From Symbiodinium natans (Eukaryota > Sar > Dinophyceae > Suessiales > Symbiodiniaceae), in the NCBI GenBank assembly GCA_905221605.1, contig CAJNDS010002634.1, positions 487,001 through 551,000 of the forward strand: 64,000 bases of DNA, read 5' to 3'. This document shows positions 35,530 to 45,392 of this stretch, piece by piece. The first letter of the stretch is position 1. Each line of letters opens with the position of its first letter. The notes under the pieces are model-generated. The model had not been told where the DNA came from. It made no database searches and was given only the letters and a program-made list of their open reading frames with translations. A program made the position numbers and the translations under genes.

Positions 35530-38500
35530 GGTGCCATCCTCGCAGCACTCAGAGAAGGGTACCGGCTGATCGACACGGCGCAGGCCTACGGAAACGAGGC
35601 CGGGCTTCCCTTTAGGGTTTTGGCTTAGTAGTAGAGTAGGTGACCTTTAAACTTTTTGGGTGTATTAAAATTGGGTGTATTAAAAACTCATAAAATCCCA
35701 AAGGTCAACCTTTAATTCCCCCAGGTTACTGGACAACTAAGTAGGGTTCCGTGTTAAGGGTTTCGGGTTTAGGGCCTTAGGGGTTTATGGGTTTATGGGT
35801 TTAGGGTTGCAACTTTTTTGGGTTCAGCTGACTTGTTCCAGGACCCAGAAATAGCCAATCATAACTTCGGTTCCCCAAGATAGGCGTACCCATTTTTGTG
35901 GGGTTCCTATTGTCAAAAAAATTCTGGGGATATTCGGGGTGCCCCCTCTTCGGGAAGTTGCAGGCCAGTACTTCGTGGGGTCCAGGTAGTCCACCTCACT
36001 ATAGGCCCCTTAGGAATTCTGCTCTTTAATTTGTATTTTTCTAGAGAACCCAAGGGAATACTCAAAACAATATGTATATTGAGGCTCTATAACCCTAAAC
36101 CCTAAACCCTAAACCCTAAACCCTAAGGGAAGTATGGCTGTAGTTCAGAAGCAAGACCCCGATCGCATCGCAGTCCTATTCTAGGCCGAAGTCGGCGAGG
36201 CCGTCCTGGAGCCACCTGGACTCTTACTGGTATCTCCCCCTTTTTAGGGTTTAGGGTTTAGGGTTTAGGGTTTGTGGCACCTGCTTTTCTTATCGTTTTT
36301 TCGTGAGACATACAGATTAGGTGACCGCAACATCTTACTGGTGGCTCCCCTTTTTTGTGGCACCTGCTTTTCTTATCGTTTTTTCGTGAGACATACAGAT
36401 TAGGTGACCGCAACATCTTACTCGTGGCTCCCCCTTTTTTGTGGCACCTGCTTTTCTTATCGTTTTTTCGTGAGACATACAGATTAGGTGACCGCAACAT
36501 CTTACTGGTGGCTCCCTTTTTTGGTGGCACCTGCTTTTCTTATCGTTTTTTCGTGAGACATAAAGACTAGGTGACCGCAACATCTTACTGGTGGCTCCCT
36601 TTTTTGTGGCACCCGCTTTTCTTATCGTTTTTTGCGAGCCATAAAAATTTGGGTAACCCCAAAACCTTGCCCACACGAGGTCCGGATTGCCGCGCTCCGA
36701 GATATTCATCGCGACGAAGCTGTCGGAAGAACCTGGGTGGCACGATGCAGAGGTTGGTCTCGTTGAAAGTCCGTCTTCGGGGACGACACGAAACCGAACA
36801 CTACCCCACACCCCCTCCCCCTCCGTACCCTAAACTGAAACCCTCAACCCTAACCCTAATAACCCAACCCTCAACCCCATGGCCACTTCAAGAAGGCTAT
36901 GCGGATCATATGCTCCAACCCCTGCGTCATCGCGTACCGCCAAAGTGTTTAGGGCTTTGGGGTTTTTAGGATTTTCGGGATGTAGGATTTAGTGTTCAGG
37001 GGCTTCCAAAGTCCGTTGCTCAAAGAACACAAAGGCCAGATGCCTGTTTTGCGGGGTGTGGGTGGGTTTGGACGTTTGGAGGTTGGTCCGAAAGCAGGGT
37101 AGTCCCAAGTCCTTGCTTGGTAGGTACAGCTTCCAGGAGCCCAAAACCCGCCCATCTTGCCCACCCCATGAAAAGTCTCCAAGTGACAGCCTCAAGGATC
37201 GGGACTGCAAGCGGGGCCGGGCAAGAGCTGCTTGGCTTGTTGACAGCTTAGGAGTGGGGGGGGGGGGGGGCGGTGAGTTTCCTAGTGAGTTTATCGGTAG
37301 CGTTGGGGGGCTGCAATTTGTATGTTTGGGTATGTTTGGGTTCCGACCTTCTGGTCTGCTTGGAATCCCTTGATTGCAGCAAATGTCTGTCTTATAGGAC
37401 CCCATAATTCCCCCAAGATAGGTACCTCGACAGTTCTTGGCAGCCCATGGTAGGCTCCAAGAAATCCAGGACAGGGTCCAAGCGCAGCTTCAGCTCCTGA
37501 AGACGAGCTACATCGACCAGTGCTCCCCTCTCGCCCCTTCCCCCACCTCACCCCTCAACGCTTCCTGTAGGGTGCGAAGCACCTTGCAGGAATGCTTCTA
37601 ACTCAAGAGATGGGGATTGATTGGGCTCTTTTTTGGTTTAGGTTTGTCGTACCCTAAACCCTAAACCCTAAACCCTAAACCCTAAACCCTAAACCCTAAA
37701 CCCTAAACCCTAAACCCTAAACCCTAAACCCTGTCGGAGGCTCCCAAGTTCTGCAACAGGTACATGCTCCATGGGCCATGCCCTGGCATGCTTGGGGCCT
37801 GGAAGGCCCGTGCCTCGAGGGTGGCTTAGGCAGCGCCTCCTTGCTAGCATTTGTCTTGGCTTTTGGGTTTTGGGTTTTGGGTTTGAGGCTTAGGGCACTT
37901 AGTTTCTGTCACGAAGGGCTAGTTGTTTCCTGGAATTGCAGTATCTCAGAATTCGGGAACTTAGGCCTTAGACGACATGCAAATCTTGGTAGGAGGGCTC
38001 CTTTTGTACGGGTTGGTGAGTTCTTCTTGGCCACAGCCCTTGCAGGCCTCCTGAACTCTAAACTAATCCCACCCCCCGACGAAGGCCCCTAAACCCTAAA
38101 CTGCTGTGGGAGAGACACTCAGTTGACCACCTCGTTGAGCAACTGAGCAACAAAGCCTATTCCTGCGTTCTTTTTTTTGGGATCTGGATCATCACCTGAG
38201 CCCAAGCCCTAAACCCGAAACCCTAAACCCAAGACCCTAAATCCTAAATCCCAAACCGAGAGCCAGGATCTAGAGGAGCTGTATGACGCCGGTGTGCTGC
38301 GGTCCCTCGGCGTCTCCAACTTCGATCTCGACGAACTGCCACTGGGGCTGGTCATAGGCTCTGGAGGTTTAGTGTTTTTAGGGTATTGGGCTTGGGGTTT
38401 AGGGCTTAGGGTTTTCGGGTTTTCTGGTTTAGGGTTTGCATAGGGCTTGGGGTTTGGGGTTTTCAGGTTTTAGGGTCCAGGGCTTAGTTTAGGGTTTAAG

Positions 38501-41500
38501 GGTTTTGGGTTCAGGGCTTAGGGCTTAGGGCTTAGGGCTTAGGGTTTAGAGTGGTTCTGAGGGAGTGGAGTATATCAGAAGAACACAAAACCTACCTTTT
38601 TGTAGATTCCCGAAGGTTTCTATGTGGGTTTCCTATGAAGAACAGGGTTCTCAATAGGGTCGGCTTGGGGGGGGACTTGCAAGGTTCGGGGGTTGTTAGG
38701 GCTTACGCTAAGACCGGGAGATATGTTTGGGCTTTCTGTCACAAACCCAAAGTACCCTTTATTCCTTTGTAAAGGACAGCTTCATAATTATTGTTTTTTT
38801 GGGGGGGGTTCTTAAGCAACTAGTACTGGTAGATAGGCTTTTCCCTAAGTTGACTCGACCGCAAGGAAATGTCAAAAGTACGGAGGTCCTCTGAATGTGG
38901 CTGAGGGTACAGGGCCTCTAGGGCTTAGAGACTTGACTTTTAGCGTTTGGCTCATGAGAGGACTCGCCCGAAAGGCTACATGAAGCTGGAGCCACGAACC
39001 CAAAGACCCGGCACCTGTTCGAGACTTGAGCAATCCAGCATCTGCTGAGACTAGAGCCCTCGCAAGCGTCGCGCTGTTAGCACTGTCGTGGGAGATGTTG
39101 ATGGAATCCCCGACCCGGCAATCCCCAAACCCTGGACCCTAAACCCCTAACCCCTAAACCCGAAACCCTAAACCCTAAACCCTATAAACCCTAAACCCTA
39201 GCTGGCCAAAAGAACGCGCCCAACCTGACCCCAGCTGCACCTCAGGTCTCGCTTCGTCAAGAAGGTCCGCATTGCGCCCCACCTGGTGCAGAACAAGCTC
39301 CTCTCCTGTTTTTTTTTTGTGGAGGGGGGGGGGGGGGGGTTCTGAAGGGTTTGAGGGTTTAGGGTTTAGGGTTTATAGGGCTTTAAAGGTTTAAGGGTTT
39401 CCTGCTTCTTTTGGGGGGGGGGTTCTTGAAGGGGTCTCCTGCATCTTAGGGTTCAGGTTTAGGGTTTGGCTTTGCAGGTTTAGGGGTTTAAAAAGGGTTT
39501 AGGGTTCAGAGTTTAGGGTTTTAAAAGAGTCTAGCGTCTAGATCTAGGGTCTAGAGCTCAGGGTGTTGGAGCTGTAGGATGCAGAGGTTTATAGGGTTGT
39601 CTAGAGCTAGTTCTTTATATGTGTGATGCTACACCTCGCGATGCCTTGGTTTGCTTGCACACCGGAAGACCACCTTGAGAGCTCCGATTGGACGTGGTTT
39701 TGGCTCAAGCTTTCTGACCTGCGCACAGTTCTTTTCACATCCGAGAAGCAGAAGAAACCATGCTTCTCCAAGCGTTTGCATTTTGTATCCCTTTGGCTTT
39801 GGCTGAGGATGTCATGCTGGAGGTTGCGAAGGGAAGCCTCACCCGTGATGACGAGTGCTTGGAAGGCGACGGGCAATGCGCTCTCAATGCGTTGCAGATC
39901 GGGCAAGCTGAGCTAAAGGAGTCTGGGATCTGTTTCAGAAGTACGTTTTTGTTGTTTTTTTTTTTTTTTTTGTGTGTGTGTGTTTCTGGTTAGGTTTGTA
40001 GTTCTAAGCTGCTGGCAATAGAACCAGCACCACAACCATGTTGCTCTGGACTGAGGAAGACCCTGAAGATGATGGGAGGATCGGTCTTGGGGCGGAAGAC
40101 GACAGCCTTGGCTCCAGCTATCATCCCTCAGTACCTTGAGAACCAAATGAACCCTAAAATTGGGGTCCTCTTCCTTTCTTGCTACAATTTCCATTAAGGT
40201 AAATGAACCATAAACCCCTTTAGGGTTCATGTTGTCCCCAAGGTACCCGATGGTTACCTGGCCGCTCGTTGCCAGCACCGCTCCTACTGCATCATGGGAC
40301 TGCCACATCCCTACATGGTTGTCTCCGGACATGGTGATGCCGTGGGCATGGAGAGCATCAATGGTGGGAACGTGGGCTACTATGACAGCCTGATGAACGC
40401 TGCGTGGGGCCATTGCGGCGGCGCCAACTGCGTGATCATCACAAATCCCAAAGGCTTTCGCACTCAAAGCCGCTTCCACATCCACTTCCGATATCAAAGT
40501 GGCTATGGCAAGTCGTTGAAGTCCAAGATGGAGAACAAGGTGTGCCATCAGGGTGGCTGGCAACATGGAGGCTTTCCATGCGGTGGCAAAGCCAAGCTGT
40601 TCCACGGGCACGTGGCTCCCATGAGTGCAGCTATGGGTGCCGGCGGCATCCACGGTGCCGGCGTGTCGGTCTGGCCACAATCATGCGGTGGATCCGGAAC
40701 CATCATCTTGGTCTCATACCATTGCAGCATTGAGCACAGCATCGCTGTCATTCCGCCAAAGCATCGCTAAACCAGACGCAAAGCGCTGGCCCACGGACAC
40801 AAAAAGGCCGACTTCTGCGCTTGGTGCTTTGATTACTTCTTTGAAATTTACACTACCTTTTCATGAAAGCCATGCTTCTCCAACAGTGCTATGATTGAAA
40901 TTGCCATCTTCAGCCCATTCGTGCAGTCTGCTCAGGTTCTCCATCTACCACCGTGGCTGGGCTCCGGTGGATCCGGCGCGAGTGCCTCGGATAACTGGCC
41001 CAACTCGTGTCGCTCAAAGTTCAAGGTTTAGGGTTTTGGGTGTTAAGGTTATGGAGTTTAGGGCTGGGGTTGTATCTAAGTCGCTTTGCAAAGTTGGATG
41101 GGTTGGATGGATATGGCAGGTTGGTGGTTCCTTCCAAGTGTGCAGTGAACTGGGTGTCAAAACTGGGGTTAAGTGTGCAGTTGAGGAGTTTTAGTGTCGT
41201 ATGGGTCGATACAGTATAGGTTTGCATGGATTCGAGACCGAGGACTTGGAGGGGTTGAACAAATTATGGTGTAGAGGGTTTAGGGACCAAAAGTGGGTGT
41301 TTGGTTTATAGGGTAGAGGTCTTGCTCAGGACATCGCCAGAGCTTTCCGCGAACAGGGCCGAGTCGTCATGGGCTACTGCAACCTAGACGCGTGCCGCGG
41401 CTGAAACATGCAGTGAGCCTTTGACTGGTATTGTAAGCCTTCTAACGTATACAAGCCCTATACAGTAATCCCTCTTTGATGATCACTCCCCCCTCCCCCA

Positions 41501-42796
41501 CCATTGTTACTGCAGCAGTCAGCGTTACATTCTTCATGGGTTTCCCTACTCCCCCCCTCTATACATCTCTATACTTCCCCCCCCCCCCCGAGGTTCCGCC
41601 CTCTAAAAAGCCTTAACTATGGGGGGGGGGGAGAACCTGGGGGGTAGTAGGGAAAAGCTCCACGCTCCAGGTATCCACACCTCTTGCAGCCTCTCGAGGA
41701 CACGTTTGTGCGGCGCATTGCAACGCACTGCAGGAGAACTGTTGCCCAGGCAGAGGGGACCAAATGAAGCCTAAAAAGGTTTATGGTTCATGTACCTTAA
41801 AAGGATTCTAGTAGTAGAGGGTATATGAACCCTAAACGGGTTTATGGTTCACGTAGGGATTATAGTGGTATAGGGAGGGTGTATGACCACAATTTTAGGG
41901 CTCATTCGGTCCCGAAGGTCGGCCTTGTGTGAGTTTGTTGGGTTCCAGGGCGCAGGGGTTTGATTCGTCAGCTTTTCTGAAAGCTACTAATCGCAATCCC
42001 CCCAAAAGCTAAAACAAGGCCCTTCCCTATACGGGCAAGACAGGGATGATTCTCTACATGTTTTCGGGCGCTTAAGCAAATAGTCGACAGCTTCATTGGT
42101 TCAAGCTGAGTGCACGTACGGCTTACGTCAGGTTTGTAGCCCGCAGGTGCTCTGCCTTCGCGGGCATCTTGCTGGGATTATGGGTTTACTGGGGGGTGGG
42201 GCCGAACACACTGAAGAGGGTCCAACATTAGGGTTTAGGGTTTCAGGTTGCGATATTGTCCCTCAGCTCACTCCCAAATAAATTACTAGCAAGCTTGTGT
42301 CAAACGGAGTTGAAAGCGATCCTCGGCAAACAACATGTCGTTTTGCTGTCAGCGGCGGCTTCAGCAAGAAGTTACGGGGTTGTGTGGGCTTATAAGGAGG
42401 CACATTGACAGCGCTGACTTCGAGCAGGCTACCCCCGGCTCTAGATCATGGAGCCCACTTATTGCCCCAATTCCCAAGAATTTCTTAGCCCTTACTGTCG
42501 CTGCCACCGCGCTTTGAAGCAGACAGTGGTGTGGAGTCCTGCCAAAATGCGTTGGACCATCCCAAGCTCACTTTGCATCCCAACCTGCCAGCTTCTGACG
42601 CGCTTGCCTCCTGAAGGCCCCCAACTCACAGGAAACCCTAAACCCTAAACCCTAAACCCTAAACCCTAAACCCTAAACCCTAAACCCCAAACCCCAAACC
42701 CCAAACCCTAAACCCTAAACCCTAAACCCTAAACCCAATGGAGCCTTGCCCTATCAGGTTCTTCTGAGGCACGCCCTCCAACATGGCACGGCCACT
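35530..42796 (+). CDS. Aldo/keto reductase, at least ten exons
   Basis: Exons: 35530-35598, 36185-36210, 36680 to about 36753, 37454-37519, 37760-37805, 38267 to about 38350, about 39246-39300, 41330-41389, 41690-41749 and 42758 to about 42796; a possible eleventh is at 45824-45890 (VICRIPSTK). Joined motifs follow the (beta/alpha)8 barrel in order: GYRLIDTAQAYGNEAEVGEA (catalytic Asp and Tyr), SGLPRSEIFIATKL (catalytic Lys), LLKTSYIDQYMLHGP (catalytic His), LEELYDAGVLRSLGVSNFD, RIAPHLVQNK, DIARAFREQGRVVMGYCNLD, PLEDTFVRRIATHCRRTVAQ and VLLRHALQHG. These proteins reduce aldehydes or ketones with NADPH, usually in the cytosol; substrate is not inferable. Introns after exons 1, 2, 5, 8 and 9 use GC donors. 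The N-terminal strand and C-terminal tail are not identified. Intron 7 contains a complete second gene (39760-40770). Confidence 0.85.
36027..36140. mobile_element. Family-K fragment split by CCCTAAA repeats
   Basis: TTTAATTTGTATTTTTCTAG and CCCAAGGGAATACTCA, then TTGAGGCTCTATAA, then about five CCCTAAA units (36091-36126), then GGGAAGTATGG. The intact copies read AAGGTTC.AAGGGGAGTAT with no array. Confidence 0.65.
36274..36660. repeat. 83-bp tandem repeat, five copies, in aldo/keto reductase intron 2
   Basis: Units start GTGGCACCTGCTTTTCTTAT at 36274, 36357, 36441, 36524 and 36606. Units contain TCGTGAGACATACAGATTAG and end CTTACTGGTGGCTCCC followed by a T-run; the last copy is degraded and ends 20 bp before exon 3. 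CTTACTGGT..CTCCCCC also occurs just after exon 2 (36222-36240), so the unit probably includes part of the original intron start. Confidence 0.9.
37650..37731. repeat. CCCTAAA array before aldo/keto reductase exon 5
   Basis: Eleven units ending 28 bp before the exon; TTTTGGG-like units follow the exon. Confidence 0.95.
39698..39709 (+). other. Relic spliced-leader sequence
   Basis: TTTTGGCTCAAG is identical to the last 12 bases of the dinoflagellate spliced leader, 51 bp upstream of an ATG. Genomic copies are known as relics of trans-spliced mRNA that was reverse-transcribed and reinserted. The upstream bases do not match the rest of the leader, so the copy is truncated. A chance 12-mer match anywhere in 64 kb on both strands is expected about 0.01 times. 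Confidence 0.75.
39760..40770 (+). CDS. Secreted CDP-diacylglycerol diphosphatase-like (HIT-like) protein, nested in an intron
   Basis: Three exons: 39760-39940, 40009-40130 and 40243-40770, giving 276 codons plus stop; all joins are in frame. Residues 1-15 (MLLQAFAFCIPLALA) look like a signal peptide, followed by DDECLEGDGQC and ALNALQ, an N-terminal style common in dinoflagellate secreted proteins. The acidic middle (TEEDPEDDGRIGLGAEDDS) is encoded by exon 2. Exon 3 carries VPDGYLAA, YCIMGLPHP, GMES, NPKGFRTQSRFHIHF and later Cys-rich, Gly-rich sequence. The NP.G.R.Q...HIH motif matches bacterial and algal CDP-diacylglycerol pyrophosphatases (Cdh), which cleave CDP-diacylglycerol to CMP and phosphatidate; the HIH pair is the expected catalytic site. 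Intron 1 is 68 nt, GT-AG, with a T17-18/GT tract. Intron 2 is a family-A mobile element. The gene sits within intron 7 of the aldo/keto reductase, same strand. Confidence 0.65.
40131..40242 (+). mobile_element. Family-A inverted-repeat element acting as an intron (introner)
   Basis: The 108-bp element (40135-40242) has ends CTTGAGAACCAAATGAACCC and the inverse of TTGTCCCCAAG, and is flanked by GTAC on both sides (40131-40134 and 40243-40246). Removing 40131-40242 leaves one GTAC and restores the reading frame ...SYHPS|VPDGYLA.... The intron thus starts with GT from the target duplication and ends with AG from the element's own terminus. Confidence 0.85.
41755..41913. mobile_element. Family-A element with internal duplication
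   Basis: Starts GGGGACCAAATGAAGCC and ends AGGGCTCATTCGGTCCC. The interior motif (AAAC/AAAAGGTTTATGGTTCA) is present twice, making it about 159 bp. It starts 5 bp after aldo/keto reductase exon 9. Confidence 0.8.
41984..42085. mobile_element. Family-G element
   Basis: Starts CTACTAATCGCAATCCCCCC and ends GGGCGCTTAAGCAAATAGT; diverged left end. Confidence 0.5.
42636..42737. repeat. CCCTAAA array before aldo/keto reductase exon 10
   Basis: About 14 units, three of them CCCCAAA, ending 20 bp before the acceptor AG. Confidence 0.95.
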
Positions 42797-42904
42797 CGGA
42801 CTCTCTCTGGGGTGCAAGGCAGTCGATCCTATTTCGGGGCCGCTTTCAGGTAGTTGCTTAGGCACCACACTTTGCACTGTACCGATTGCTGCAAGTAAGG
42901 GTGT

Positions 42905-42932
42905 TATTGTGTATGTATATATGTATATAATA

Positions 42933-42967
<35 letters not shown>

Positions 42968-43060
42968 TTGTGCACCATACATGTATATGTATATATGGGC
43001 ACCGTATATATATATATATATACATATATGTATGTATATAACGATGTGCGTTAATACGTA
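42905..43060. repeat. TA/TATG microsatellite region
   Basis: Runs of TA broken by TG/CA. Similar tracts lie near 3725-3850, 5950-6055, 8740-8810, 24040-24075, 47640-47790, 50558-50592, 56905-56953, 59735-59767 and 60805-60832. Open frames through them (Ile/Tyr-rich) are not genes. Confidence 0.9.
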
Positions 43061-45304
43061 TATTTATTGTTCCCCTGCTTGTCCACACTACTATTCTGCT
43101 TGCTTCCATGTACCTGTGTGCAAGTCGTGCAAGTCATACACCCGAAAACACCGTAAATTGAATGAACATATGTGTATATATATATATATATTGATAGATG
43201 GATAGGATAGATAGATAGGGTTCTCGTGCGAGGGTTTGAAGGGCTGACAGGCGCCGGACAGATTTAGCCATGAGGTTGTGCCCGACGGGGGCTCTGACAA
43301 GCGCTTGGCAGTTGCATAGAGACCGCAGAATTCGTGGAACGAAGGCCCTAAAGACCTAAACCCGAAACCCTCGAGCCTTAAACCCGCAAGCCATCTCAAG
43401 TCCACAGTCAGCTGAACGTCCATCTGAGTACTGGGAAGCTCAGTTCAGCCCATGCTCGAGTCCGAATTTGGCAAGGGTGTCATCCCGAAAAGAGAAGGCA
43501 GCCTCAACCCTGGATCCCCCTGACTCTATGTACAACCTCGTCCTCAATGCATGTCGCCAACGCCCTAACTCCTGAGACCCAGGCCCACTGGGGCCTTGAG
43601 ACCCCAGATCCACACTTCGCCTGAGGTAGTAATCCCGAAGTCGGAGAGACCCGAGCGTCTCCGGGAGCATCTTGGCAAGAAGGAACAGGTGAGCCATTAA
43701 GCTTGTGGTGAAGATTGCGAACTGAAGCTTTCAATGATAAGCACTTCACGCAACCCACAGGGCTTCAAGATTTCAAGTGCAAGGGGTCCGAGATCTTGAC
43801 TGTGGCTAGGAATGCCGACATCTTCGACTTCGCACTCTCGCCGGAGGACATGACGCTTGGCACGATACGATGGTCCCCAAAGCCCCAAAAGTGAACGCCT
43901 GAACGCCCCACAGCCACTTGCCCTCAAGCCCGAAACCTTAAGTTTCCAGGCTTCGCAACTAGAACAACCTGGCCTGGACCCCGTAACCACTCTACTTCTC
44001 GTACCCTGATATGCGATCCATGCGTGGGGTTGGGACCAGCTTGGGAAGTAAACCAAAAAGCAAGGGACCCCGAGCCCCCCTCATTTTTGTGAGGCGGATC
44101 CTAGACGCCCTGCCGATGCTGGCCCACCACGGGCGCGAGCCAGGCTCCAGTGAATCGCTATTTCCGGAGGGTTGTTTTGTCAGGGTGGGGGTTGAAAAGA
44201 GTGTCAAAATGGATGTGAGAATAGCCATGAAACTAAGGCAGGGATATGCAGGGCTTCAGCCCCTCAATTGTCGTGATCGCGTAGCGCAGCATTCGGCCTT
44301 AGACAAGCCCTACACGGATGGACTCTCGCTGAGGATACGTGGACGATGTCTTTGGCTTGAGGAACAGGGACGAGCTTGCCGCGCCGGCAGACCTCTAGGA
44401 CCGAGCCAGGTGGACTTCAGACGTTTTCTTGATTCGCGCTTGTTGCTGTAGGGGGCAGTGTCTCTGTCACTCTGGCCTGTGAATATTTCGGGCATTTCCC
44501 TGCAGGGTGAGAACGCACCTGCAGCTGCTGCGAACCATCGCGAACCATCGCCGTGCAGTTCGTGAATGCAATGCCTGGCTCAGCAAGCCAAGAGGCCTCG
44601 GTTTCGACGGAGATGGGGGTCGAAGCGGAAGCGGTGCAGCCATGGAGGCTTCGTGGCTCATGGCTGCGATGACTTGCGCGCAGGCGATGGCGACAGGAAT
44701 CGGGAGCTCTTCGTGCTTTCGCCATCTGCCTGGGTGAGGTGTCCTAGGGCGTCTCACCCCAAGCTGCTTGCAGAGGCACAGCTGCTGAACAAAAAGAAGC
44801 CTAGCTGAGGTCCCGCCAGCTGATTGCGCGTGGACCTTCGCCACATGTTGCGTGCAACAGCTTTTCCTGAAGGGCTGGCCGCAGTCAGCCTAGACCCTCA
44901 AGCAGACACCCCAAAACCTCATGGAGAAGTACCCCAAGCCAAAGCTCAGAAGCGCCTCAGGCACCACCTTCACACCTTGCACCCTGAAGTCCTCATTGTG
45001 ATTTTGAAGATTTTTGCAGCCGACATCTCGTGGTCTCGCAAAAAAGGCGCCTGAGAAGCAGCTGGCCTTGCCACCCATGGAGGAGGCTCACTGTAGGGAC
45101 GAGGGGGGGTTTAGGGTTTAGGGTTTAGGGTTTAGGGTTTAGGGTGATGGTTTGGGGTTTAGGGTTTAGGGTTGTCCGTTGCTCAAAAGGGTTCAGGGTT
45201 AGGGATTCCCTCATCAGCTCATCAGGAGGCCTTTTAGGCCGAGAAGAGGGCCCATCATTGGCTTGAAGTTACACAGTGGAGGACTTGGAGTGCCGGATTG
45301 GGTA

Positions 45305-45392
45305 TTCCAGGATGGGCTATTGGGCCCTATAATCCCCATAATCAACCCTTTAAAGGGCCTTTCTAAGGGCCTCTAGGGTATAATAGCCCTGG
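45305..45392. mobile_element. Family-D element
   Basis: Starts TTCCAGGATGGGCTATTGGG and ends GTATAATAGCCCTGG. Its interior (AATCAACCCTTTAAAGGGCC) is the inverse of the copy at 12648, with high identity. Confidence 0.8.

Noticed and set aside
36274-36660. CRISPR-like array (five regularly spaced repeats)
   Set aside because: Whole 83-bp units are repeated with no unique spacers, inside a eukaryotic intron.
39913-40680. 255-codon minus-strand open frame over the nested gene
   Set aside because: It is the antisense shadow of exons 2-3; the + strand gives a signal peptide, the HIH motif and frame-consistent splicing.
42722-43205. Ile/Tyr-rich open frames on both strands
   Set aside because: They are translations of TA/TATG microsatellites.
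44417-44844. Minus-strand frames of 102-125 codons overlapping + frames at 44507-44808
   Set aside because: No motif or splice context favours either strand; left unassigned.
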